A DNA stretch of 64,000 nucleotides from Toxorhynchites rutilus septentrionalis (taxonomy: Eukaryota; Arthropoda; Insecta; Diptera; Culicidae): positions 148,804,556 through 148,868,555 of the forward strand of contig NC_073746.1 in the NCBI RefSeq assembly GCF_029784135.1, written 5' to 3'. Positions 55,096 through 64,000 of the stretch are shown here, one piece after another (position 1 is the first letter of the stretch; every line of letters starts with the position of its first letter). Below the pieces are notes generated by a model, which saw only the letters and a list, made by a program, of their open reading frames with translations, was not told where the DNA came from and did not search any database. The translations under genes and the position numbers were made by a program.

Positions 55096-55560
55096 CGATC
55101 TATAAACTTTTACTTAGTCACGGCAATACATACACACACTCTTTACAGATACACGGGCCAAAGGTTGTGCAGTCCACTGATGATTCAACAAGAGCCAAAG
55201 GTTGTACCGCTCATGACAACTCTACACGAGCTGATGATTGCGCCGGCTAGTGATCATTCTATCCTGGATTCCTCGAGTCGAAAAAGACGCACCACGCTAG
55301 ATATGGGGTGCAGACTAGGGGGTCGTTGTTGATTAACGGTCAGCTGCATCCCAATATGAAGTATCCCATGTCGGGCACACGTACAGAGCACTGAAGACTG
55401 CAACATCCAAATTATGAGAACACTTGTAATACTAACCTCGAACCAACCGCGAGTATTCGGTTACATATTACTAACATAGTTGTAAGCAAACATTGTCAAA
55501 ATATTGAACTCCCGGCCCCGTTAGGCTGACGCCATATGAGCCTTAATAAAAATATATATT
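55096..55560 (+). mobile_element. LINE 3' tail, inverted copy of 3580..4035
   Basis: It matches the 3' untranslated part of the LINE at 3580..4035 in opposite orientation, ending CCATATGAGCCTTAATAAAA. It is severely 5'-truncated, as is usual for LINE insertions. An open frame running through it in both copies differs mostly by replacement changes and is judged non-coding. Confidence 0.75.
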
Positions 55561-56480
55561 TTGGTGCATGAACTTATAGCCTCTTAGTTCGTGCAATTTT
55601 TGAAATGCGAACTAAATTTCAAGTTCGTTTTTGTGAAAAAGTATTCTACGAAGAAATGTTTTGGGATGAATAATTTCTTTCCGTGTATGAAAAGAAACGA
55701 AACGAAAGCAATGAATACTGCGACATCGGGTGATATGTTTGTACATGATGTTCTTGAATTATAAACATCGTGTTTGTTTTCACATGTCTATGTTTGTGTA
55801 TGATTGTTCGTGTTGAGGATAGACACTCAACACTAGCGAGAATCATGTTCGAATTCAAACAAAAACATGGAATTTTCACATCGCGTCGACATGTGTAAGT
55901 GTTTTTCGGAAGACTGTTAGGCAGTGTTGGTTTTTGTTTTTTATTGTTGTTCGAAAAAGTTTCTTTTTATCAAAATGGCAAATAATAGTAAAAAAATTAT
56001 ATTGTTACCAGTGTTGCCACTTTTTTATCTGTACCAGAGGGGTTAAAAATCTTTCTCATCTGTACTTTTTCCTTCAAAAATCTATACCATCGGAAATATT
56101 CTTTGTAGAAAGAAATATGTTTTCTTAGCATAAAAAAATACTCATTTATTTACTATAAATACTACATTTAGATTTGAAAGTCATTCGTGTGTTTGATGAT
56201 GCTTGTACATAGTTTTTCTGAATCTAGATTACATACTATCATTTATTAAAACATTCGAGCTGTTGAATCTAATCTTTTGATCTCACTATAGCGTTCATCG
56301 TAACGTTACAGAAATTATTTCGAAGCTTATTTGTGCTCTGATTATGTTCAGATAGCTGTCGAGGAGTGAAGCATAGTGAGAACGTTACAAACAAGGCATC
56401 GAAGAGCCGAAAATGAGAGCGAATCGTTAATTCGTTTTAGGCATCCAATTTTTTTCTTCCAATCCTGCACATGTTCGTTT
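55561..56480. other. Intergenic, nothing recognised
   Basis: AT-rich. TTGCCACTTTTTTATCTGTACC at about 56012 is a piece often seen at the ends of repeats but cannot be classed here. Confidence 0.3.
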
Positions 56481-56497
56481 TCCGAAACTGTGATTTC

Positions 56498-57785
56498 CTA
56501 GCGGACCAATTTTATCTTCAAGGTACGGAATTCATTCTCCAGATCTTGTATATTCCCATCGTAGAACCCTGGAAACGCCTCTAACACAACTTTAATGCTT
56601 GTCAAATTGTTAAAGTTTCTGGAATTTAACATTGTCGCAGCCTTGAGCGTCGGATAATCAAAATCGAATCTTTTTCTCATTTGTTTGATCAGTTCCACGG
56701 AAAAACCGCGAAAAATCTCCTTTACGTTGTCCATTGTTCAGATGGTTTCTTCTGCTGCCATTCCAAGCCAAAAATTCTTGTCGCATTTCAAATGATCTTC
56801 AAATTTAATAGCATCGGACATTGAAACAACGTAAGATTCCCCGCGAGAATGATCAAATAAAAATCTGTCAGCTCTTCATGTGGCATCGTGAATTCAAGTT
56901 TTTCAGTCTGAAATAAACGATTCGATCTGTTGATCCGGGGAAAAACATACTCAAAAAAAAGCAACAGATGTTAGGTCACTAAATCAATATTCTGCAAGCA
57001 GTCTGATTCCTGTCACTTCTTCTTAAATGGCACTAACGTTCCTAGAGGAACTTCGCCGTCTGAACGAAGCATTAATTGCGTCATTTTTATTAGTAGTTAG
57101 TTGAGATTTCTATGCCAAATAATACGCCTTGAATGCATTCTGAGTGGCAAGCTCTAGAATACGCGTGAGCACAGTGCAAGTCGGCGGGAATCTCTTGACG
57201 AAAAATTTCCTCGACCAGAACGGGAATCGAACCCGAACCGCCGGCATGTTAGGTGTGACGCTATCCACTCGGCCATGGGAGCACTTATGATTCCTATCAC
57301 ATTCATACTAATTGGTGAAAAACAAAATTAACTCTAAAAATCGTGAAATGCATCCTTTCACCACCATCGCTAACGAAAGCTAACGGATGAACGAATGGTG
57401 TAGGATTTTAGGCGGCTTGAGCCCAAAAATTTCATGTATTACCACGAATTCGTTAGTCCTTTTTGGGCTATTGGATATATAGGTCCCTCAATAAATGCTC
57501 AAGATAGTCAGGGATTTTCTCACATACATAACTAGCACACAAAACCAGCGAATGACATGTACATTCGACGACTACTAAATCTGGGCAATCGATTTTTTTT
57601 CAAGCGCATTACGGAATTCGAAACCCCCATCATCACGGTCGAACCGTCTGACGTGAATCCTTTCAGACGATCCTTGTAAGAAATTCCGTCGTTATGAAGC
57701 TGATCAATTACTAGATTGTACATGATTTTATGATCAGCAGAACCAAGAGATACTGATGATGAACGGGTAATTGTGCAAACATTTC
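56498..57785 (-). pseudogene. hAT-type transposase relic with nested SINE
   Basis: On the - strand SADHKIMYNLVIDQLHNDGI then GFTSDGSTVMMGVSNSVMRL lead into a second block (about 57530..57350, other frame) with LEHLLRDLYIQ, PKKTNEFVVIHEIFGLKPPK and ILHHSFVRWLSL. A third block MDNVKEIFRGFSVELIKQMR lies beyond the SINE at 56734..56498. The SDG(A/S).VM.G..NSV and NSPKR...RWLSL segments are typical of ZBED-like hAT transposases. Frameshifts, stops and the SINE at 57017..57284 make it dead. The hATC end is not seen. Confidence 0.65.
57017..57284 (-). mobile_element. tRNA-derived SINE, nested in a hAT relic
   Basis: On the - strand the head GTGCTCCCATGGCCGAGTGG is followed by GGTTCGATTCCCGTTCTGGT (B box). 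The 3' end is CGTTAGTGCCATTTAAGAAG. It is colinear with 26840..27108 and 42108..42382. It splits the hAT transposase relic. Confidence 0.85.
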
Positions 57786-57813
57786 GAAAGAACCCTAAAG
57801 AAACATTCCTGAA

Positions 57814-58470
57814 TTGATTATCGCCGGTACCATTGGAAGACCTGTCAGCGCAAATACCGTCCGGAGAGTAGCATACAGGAACAATCTAAGAGGTCATGTT
57901 GCCTGTAAAAAGTATTTCATCTCAAAGGTGAATATGAAAACACGACTACAGTTTGCTAAGGCATATGTAAACAGACCAAAGGAGTTCTGGTACAAGGTTC
58001 TTTATAAGGATGTAAAACAAATCTCGGATGAAAGACAGATGGTGTGGAGGAAACCAGGATCGGGGCTCCAGGTTCAGCATTTGGTTCCTACAATAAAACA
58101 CGGCGGTGGCAGTGAGCTGATGCATGGTAAATTGACGGCTTCTGGAACTGGAACCATGGACTTCAGCGATTCGGCGATGGATGCAGAAATTGGGTTTCCC
58201 TCGGCGATGGATGTAGAAATCGGGTCTTCCTTGTGATTACTACTTTCAATAGGATGTTAACCCGAAACAAACTGTTCTCATCGTACGGGAATGCCTGCTC
58301 TATAATGTCCCAATCAACTCAAAACACCTCCGCAATCACCGGACTTGAACACTATTGAGCATCTATGGTGGGGTATCAAGAAATGTCAGAAAAATAAAAA
58401 TCCAAGGAACGCAGGGGTACTTCAAACGACGATTTAAGAGATCTGGGAGAGCTTTCCGTCTATAGTAACT
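57814..58470 (+). pseudogene. Tc1 transposase relic
   Basis: VSANTVRRVAYRNNLRGHVA is the HTH region, followed by KTRLQFAKAYVNRPKEFWYK, leading to the place of the first catalytic D (W..V.(F)SDES), which is lost. RQMVWRKPGSGLQVQHLVPT and KHGGGSELM are typical Tc1 blocks, then GTGTMDF. A later piece reads PPQSPDLNTIEHLWWGIKK, with the E of the DD34E triad in IEHLW. The second D region is scrambled with a GDSAMDAEIG-like duplication near 58170..58225. Confidence 0.75.
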
Positions 58471-58783
58471 ACTATCAAATACTAGGGGATTGATTTTTAT
58501 TATCTGTTAACATTTCTGAACTGATTTTAATTTTCTTTTTAAGAAGAACTTTAAATTGTGCACTAAATTTTGCCACGTCTTGATTGAAGATTTTTTGTTT
58601 GTATTTCAAACATGAAGTAGAAATGTGACCATTTTAATTTTTTTTCGTATCACTACATGAGAGTAGAAAGGATCAAGTTTACGATGAATATAGGTCGCTT
58701 TTTATTATTTATTTTTTAACCCCGAAAAATCTCAAAAATAACAAACCAACACGGGGTGTATACTCAATTTTGCGATTTACTGT
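57814..58783 (+). mobile_element. Tc1-like element, 5'-truncated
   Basis: Transposase remnants are followed by a right end GTGTATACTCAATTTTGCGA and TTTACTGTA, the kind of terminus typical of Tc1 elements (TACAGTA... inverted). The matching left end is absent, since the element abuts the hAT relic. The final TA at 58782..58783 is consistent with the TA target. Confidence 0.7.
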
Positions 58784-60083
58784 ATCATTATTAGAGATGA
58801 AACGGATATCTGGTAACTAACGCATAGAAGCGCATACCGGATAGTGATCTACTCTCTGACCGGATACCGGATATTAGAAAAAAAAATTCATCAACATAAG
58901 ATAAATCGTTGCTCATTAACATGATTGATATAATGCAAAATAAGGTTTAATTACTGAGATGCCCGATTTTTTTAAAACTAAATTAACTCTTTAATTTTTT
59001 AACAGTACTCAAACTTAACAGGAGGTAAGTAAGGAGTTACGTGTGATTCAATCATACACAAACACTCTCTGTCCGGTCGCTAACTGGATGACTGATGCAT
59101 CGTGAATGAGGCGTTTTATTTTGTTACACCAGCACTATTTTTCCACTTCCCTTAGCTACATCAAATCAAGCTTTGACAACGCGACATAACAACAATTTCA
59201 GCCAAATCGGTCGAATAGATCCTGAGCTATCGATATCACCAGCTAATATTTTGGGATCATCTACTGAATTTGAAAACTTTTAGCTGCGATTTTATTTTCA
59301 TCTACAGGAATTAAGCAATGAAATTTTCATGTTTATGGTATTGTTTTCGCGGGATTGAATAGTTCCTCAAGTTCACTTGCCTTTTTTGTATGTCCGAAAT
59401 CTTCAAATGTTAGATAAAAAGAAAAAATAGGAAAGATATGATGATTGTATCTCTTAGAATATATGTTAACATGTTCATGGTATAGAATCAAATGAATAAA
59501 AATGAATTTAATGTCAAAAAATGTCATAAGTTTTATTACATTTGGTTTCATTCGCTATCCAACTCTTGACGAGTAAAGTTCAGTGTCGGTATTGTGCGTT
59601 GCCACTTTTACTATTGTGCTATTGGTATAGTGTACGAGTGAAGGTCATTGCTGTCCGTTTTCGAATTGACCTTTTGTGAAGTGGAACAAAGGAACAAAGG
59701 AAGCAGCGCTCTTGCAGCTTGCAGCCCTTGGCGGCTGTTGAACATCGGCATAACGGGATCGCCATCGTGTGGCTGTCGTTAACGGGAATTACCATCACGT
59801 AACCTTGTGAGCTATTCTTGCGCTATTTTGTTGATCCATAGCGCGTAGCCTCTGTCTCTCCCTGGTTAGGGCAGTAGAGCGCAGTATCGGAACAACTTTT
59901 ATATTAAGGTACACATATTTAATATTAATATTATTATTCAACTCATATGTTCATTGCTTAATATTATCATCATAATTTTTTTTTGTTTTTTTATTTTTTT
60001 TAAGATTATTGTTAAAATCAATAATAGATTAAAAATAAGACACAAATTTTTGTAAAATAGAGAATAGTGGAGAATCTCCAGAG
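58784..60083. other. Intergenic and probable LINE 5' region
   Basis: GGATACCGGATAT-type words cluster at 58800..58880. From about 59570 the composition rises in GC (GTGTCGGTATTGTGCG, CGGCATAACGGGATCGCC), which may be the 5' UTR of the LINE starting at about 60084. No separate gene is seen. Confidence 0.35.
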
Positions 60084-60164
60084 ATGGAGATCTCCGATAA
60101 TGAATCCCATACAAGATCTGGGAAAAAACATTAACGAGTCCTTCAAAAATAAGTTAATTCTTCT

Positions 60165-60689
60165 GGGGACGAATCTGCTCATCCTTCCAAGCCCCCCTCT
60201 AAGAAAATAGCAAGCCTCCCTTCTGAACCCACTGTTACTTCCACTCCCCCTCTCCCATCATCGATTTCGCTTCCCCTTTCTGATGTTTCCGATCCAACCC
60301 AATCCTCGTCCTCGTCCTCGTCCTCGTCTTCTTGGATCTTGGACTGTCGCCAACTCGGGAAACTCTCCCATGATGGGGACCAAACTAAATTTACGCCGTC
60401 AGACTCGTTTCGAGTCACCTTTGCTGGTGCCGCCCACCCTGACTACGTTATGGTGGACAAATTGAGACTACCTGTGCGACTCTTCGTGCCAAAGCCCACG
60501 ACTTGCAACAAATGCAAGTCAGTTGGTCACACTTCAGATTATTGTGCCAACAAGGAGCGCTGTGCCACTTACGGAGATCAACATGAGGGGAAATCCTGCA
60601 GTGCGACTAAGCATAAGTGTCCATATACCAACTGTCCCTATTTTTCCGTCCAGCTCAACTTCCCAATCGGGATTTATAAAATTGAATGA
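60165..60689 (+). pseudogene. LINE ORF1 (gag-like) with CCHC zinc knuckle
   Basis: An ATG at 60084 reads MEISDNESHTRSGK before a stop. The main frame runs from about 60165 through SGDESAHPSKPPSKK and a poly-Ser tract made by a TCCTCG repeat (60304..60333). It continues to VRLFVPKPTTCNKCKSVGHT and CANKERCATYGDQHEGKSC. C..C....H....C is a retroviral-type zinc knuckle that binds element RNA. The frame stops at 60689, probably early because of a deletion after CPYF. The N-terminus is broken too. Confidence 0.75.
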
Positions 60690-60829
60690 CCTTGTGGCTC
60701 AAATCTTCACGTGTTTGAATGTTTCCGACTTCATCAGAACCATTGTCATCTCAATGCTTTCAGTATTAAAGACAATTTTGCAACAATTGATGCAAACATG
60801 GCCCCTCCTTGCAATGATTATCTCTCTTG

Positions 60830-62949
60830 ATGTCTAATTTAGATAGAGAGGTCGGAGATATCACTGTTTTTCAGTGGAATTGTCGTAGTCTTATCCCTAA
60901 ATTGAATACATTAAAGTTTTTAACTCATAACTTCAATTGTGATGTTTTTGCTCTGTCCGAAACTTGGCTTTCTTCGCGAGATGATATCTCTTTCCACGAT
61001 TTTAATATTATACGCTTGAACCGCGATGACAGATACGGAGGGGTACTATTGGGGATCAATAAGTGCCACTCATTTTTTCGAATTGACCTTCCACCTATTG
61101 GAGGGATCGAAGCTGTTGCTTGTCATGCAAACATCAGAGGCAAAGAGCTCTGTATTGTCAGCTTGTATTGGCCTCCGAGAGATACGGTTAGCCGCAAACA
61201 ACTTGATGACATGTGCTCACTCCTCCCTGAGCCACGATTGATCTTGGGAGACTTCAACTCTCACGGAACTGCCTGGTGGGAACAGTACGACGACAATCGT
61301 TCATTGTTGATATATGACCTTTGTAACAACTTCAATATGACCGTTTTGAACACCGGGGAAACAACACGTGTGCCTAAACCTCCTGCTAACCCAAGTGCTC
61401 TTGACCTCTCGCTTTGCTCGAATTCACTATCGTTAGATTGCAAGTGGAATGTAATCCAGGACCCCAACGGTAGTGGCATATGACATCACAAGACACATTG
61501 ACTGGAAAAAATATGCGGACGCGATTGCTCTAGCCATCAATTCCAGAGATGGTTTACCTGCATTGGAGGAGTATAACTTCCTTTCTCGTTTGATCTATGA
61601 CAGCGCGGTTCGTGCTCAAACGAAACCCATCCCAGGTTCCACTATTCGTCGAAGGCCTCCCAATCTATGGTGGGATAGCATATGTTCCAAGCTTTATGTA
61701 GAAAAATCGAATGCATTTAAAGCTTTTCGGAAACATGGAACCCCTGAAAATTTTCAAACGTATTCAGCCCTTGAAGATCGATTTAAAAACTTGATCAAAG
61801 GGAAAAAACGTGCTTATTGGCGAAATTTCGTGCGAGGTTTGTCACGAGAAACGTCAATGAAGAAATTATAGAAAGTGGCTCGAAACATGAGAAATCGCTC
61901 TTCATCCAATGAAAGCGAGGAATATTCACATCGATGGATTTTGAATTATGCAAGGAAGGTTTGTCCTGATTTCGCTCCTGTGCAAAAAATTGTTCGAGAT
62001 ATACCACAAGATAGGTGCGATCTTGATTCCGGGTTTTCGATGGTAGAATTCTCTCTTGCTCTCCTTTCAAGTAACAATTCGGCTCCAGGATCGGATAGAA
62101 TTAAGTTCAACTTGTTGAAAAACCTCCCCGATGTGGCCAAACATCGCTTGTTTTATTTATTCAATAAGTTTCTGGAGCATAATGTTGTTCCGGATGATTG
62201 GAGACAAGTACGAGTTATAGCTATTCAAAAACCCGGAAAACCCGCGTCCGACTTTAATTCGTACCGCCCAATAGCAATGCTGTCTTGTATACGGAAATTG
62301 TTGGAGAAAATGATCTTGTTTCGCCTTGATCGTTGGGTTGAAACGAATGCCTTACTCTCAGATACACAATATGGGTTCCGCAGGGGCAAGGGGACGAATG
62401 ATTGTCTTGCGTTGCTTTCTTCAGAAATTCAAATGGCTTACGCCGAAAAAAAAAACAAATGGCTTCAGTATTCTTGGACATAAAGGGGGCCTTTGATTCT
62501 GTTTCAATAGAGGTTTTGACAGACAAATTACACTCTCGGGGTCTGCCGACTCTATTGAATAATATGTTATATAACTTGCTTTGTGAGGAACATTTGAACT
62601 TTTCTCACGGAGATTCGGCAGTAAGTCGGTTCTCTTACATGGGCCTCCCCCAGGGCTCATGTTTAAGTACAACTTCTATGTAAGCGACATCGACAATTGC
62701 CTTACACAAAATTGCAGCCTAAGACAACTTGCAGATGATGGAGTGGTGTCTGTCGTAGGATCAAACGAATCCGATCTGCAAGGACCCTTACAAGATACTT
62801 TGAACAATTTTTCAACCTGGGCCATTGGGCTAGGGATCGAATTCTCCACGGAGAAAACAGAGATGGTGGTTTTTTCTAGGAAGCATAGACCAGCAAAACC
62901 AAAGCTTCAACTTTTGGGTAAACCGATCACTTATGCTATGTCATTGTAA
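60830..62949 (+). pseudogene. LINE ORF2: AP endonuclease and reverse transcriptase, four lesions
   Basis: From ATG 60830 the endonuclease shows FQWNCRSL (N), ALSETWL (E), LILGDFNSHGTAWW (D, N) and ALDLSLCSN. The expected GSDHLP is cut to NGSG at 61480, where a deletion removes the catalytic His. The frame resumes as HIDWKKYADAIALAINS. TAG at 61869..61871 replaces a Trp codon (MKKL.KVARNM). RT blocks follow: NSAPGSDRIKFNLL, FNSYRPIAMLSCIRKLLEKM and TQYGFRRGKGTNDCLALLSS. An A-run indel at about 62443..62452 shifts the frame before ASVFLDIKGAFDSVS. GLPQGSCLS is followed by a small frameshifting deletion at about 62665. LRQLADDGVVSVVG is motif C, with L for the usual Y/F. Confidence 0.85.
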
Positions 62950-62961
62950 TTGTAATTGTAA

Positions 62962-64000
62962 TGCATATTTATTACCATTTGATTTCAAAAATAGTTTTCA
63001 GTATTTTTACTGAAAATTATAAATTATTCATTTCTTTTTTTTTATTTTTATATTTATTCAGAAATATATTTGCATTTCGGAACCAACAATCACTTTCAGA
63101 TACTGCGGTAAATCCAGTCTATAATTTATTGGGGACTATCTTAAATTCTCACATTTTATTGTTCAGTTACCACCTTTCACCCGGAAAACAAACAAACAGA
63201 TGAAAAAAACTTCACAGCATCCAGCTTGGGTTCGAACGCGTCTGGAATTAAAAAGAAGCATCGTTAACGATTACGTGTGCTATCATGTTATCTCTCTGAC
63301 TGATACGATTAAACTTAATGTAATCCCACCTAATCCCTTTCGGTCTTGCCTAATTATTTCTCTGCCCACTCTGCGGTTTGCTCGTTGTCACGTGTTGATG
63401 CTCAGAATTCGTTCGCTCGCTCGTTCGCTCTATCCGGTGGTCTTGTGGAGGCTGTAGCTGAGAACATTAGCCGAGCTCTATCCTCGACACGTTATGCCGA
63501 AACTTTGTGACAACTTTCCACTGCAGCTGGATACTAAAAAGGATTGCGGTACCGAAACGTGGAGCTTGACGTGTCTATGAAAGTGTGTTTAGGTCAGAAT
63601 ATCAATGTATTCGCCTTGTAACGTTTTTATGTAGTCTATAAAAGTTTGTGGGCACACTTTATGATTCTAGGTGCACGTAACTAGATATATTCTGTATTTA
63701 GTGGTGTTAACACATATTGTGCATGTTTTTTTAAAGCATTGTTTGGAAAAGGAGAGTTCATTTTTAGAAGCTAAGTTCACACCATTGAATCTTCCGAATT
63801 TAGAGGGACCTGTCTAGTAACAATTTGTAACCAATCAGATACTAAAAACAATAGGACTAATCATATCTGAATATTATGCCCCCAAAAATAAACGTCCAAG
63901 AACATTGAGCCAGAAGTTTCATCAGTTGACGTTTTATGTGCTTTTTAAATATATTTCATCTGCATTTATAACGTATAAATTTGCTCGGCGAATAGAGTCT
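62962..64000. other. Intergenic, no gene recognised
   Basis: AT-rich to 63180, then more balanced. TTGGGTTCGAACGCG at 63227 resembles a pol III B box, but no A box or tRNA fold was found. CGCTCGCTCGTTCGCTC at 63413 is a short simple repeat. No convincing open frame. Confidence 0.35.

Larger units (their letters stand above)
60084..62961 (+). mobile_element. Non-LTR retrotransposon with ORF1 and ORF2, decayed, (TTGTAA)n tail
   Basis: A gag-like ORF1 with zinc knuckle, then an ORF2 with AP endonuclease and reverse transcriptase, then a TTGTAATTGTAATTGTAA tail at 62944..62961. The RT ends shortly after motif D, so the 3' part (thumb and any RNase H) is deleted before the tail. RT motifs (FRRGKGTNDCLALLSSEIQ, LDIKGAFDSVS, LADD) fit I/Jockey-related insect LINEs. 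Clade not fixed. Confidence 0.8.

Noticed and set aside
55078..55332. Open frame shared with 3796..4140
   Set aside because: It lies in the LINE 3' untranslated tail. Changes between the two copies are mostly amino-acid replacing, so no coding constraint is seen.
60179..60418. Asp/Glu-rich - strand frame
   Set aside because: Antisense of the TCCTCG (poly-Ser) repeat in LINE ORF1.
63184..63310. tRNA-like sequence with TTGGGTTCGAACG
   Set aside because: Only a B-box resemblance; no A box, no fold.

Overview
The window looks like a piece of a mosquito nuclear genome, most likely an Aedes-type culicine. The evidence is spliced genes with introns of 54-67 bp plus one of 12 kb, very AT-rich intergenic DNA, a DD37E Tc1/mariner element of the kind known from mosquitoes, tRNA-derived SINEs, insect Helitrons and many MITEs. 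Two host genes can be supported. The rest is a dense layer of decayed and nested mobile elements plus a histone-derived pseudogene. Species is inferred from element content, not from a search.

Host gene 1 is an M13 zinc metallopeptidase (neprilysin/ECE type) on the + strand, 17743..32241, in four coding exons giving 786 residues. Exon 1 encodes the cytoplasmic tail and signal anchor. A 12,024 bp first intron (18020..30043) holds two hAT copies in opposite orientation, a Helitron, an RTE-type LINE relic, SINEs, mariner fragments and a near full-length mariner ending 82 bp before exon 2. The remaining exons encode the ectodomain with HELTH, GENIAD and CEVW motifs. Host gene 2 is a secreted two-domain serine protease on the - strand, 46419..48330, modelled with four exons. 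Its first domain has an intact catalytic triad and its second is a catalytically dead homologue.

Region by region: 1-9000 holds a Helitron, a LINE 3' half, an RT fragment and a Helitron array interrupted by a MITE. 9000-16700 holds a tandem triplication, a TTAA-type MITE, LINE and mariner relics, another Helitron and a dispersed repeat. 16700-32300 is the metallopeptidase locus. 32900-34000 and 49150-50450 are copies of a repeat carrying histone mRNA 3' processing signals. 35500-39100 holds three degenerate DD37E transposase genes. 39700-46200 holds MITE, SINE and Helitron copies and a 1.5 kb palindrome. 46400-48400 is the protease. 50600-52700 is a histone H2A pseudogene between inverted repeats. 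55000-63000 holds LINE, hAT, Tc1 and a longer LINE with ORF1 and ORF2 remnants.

The two host genes are unrelated neighbours with no sign of co-regulation. The most unusual signal is the recurrence of histone 3' stem-loops, two of them with a purine-rich downstream element, inside dispersed repeats that share a short inverted GACGTAGGAC motif. One such unit contains a promoter-to-terminator H2A pseudogene. This suggests a mobile or amplified family that captured histone gene parts.
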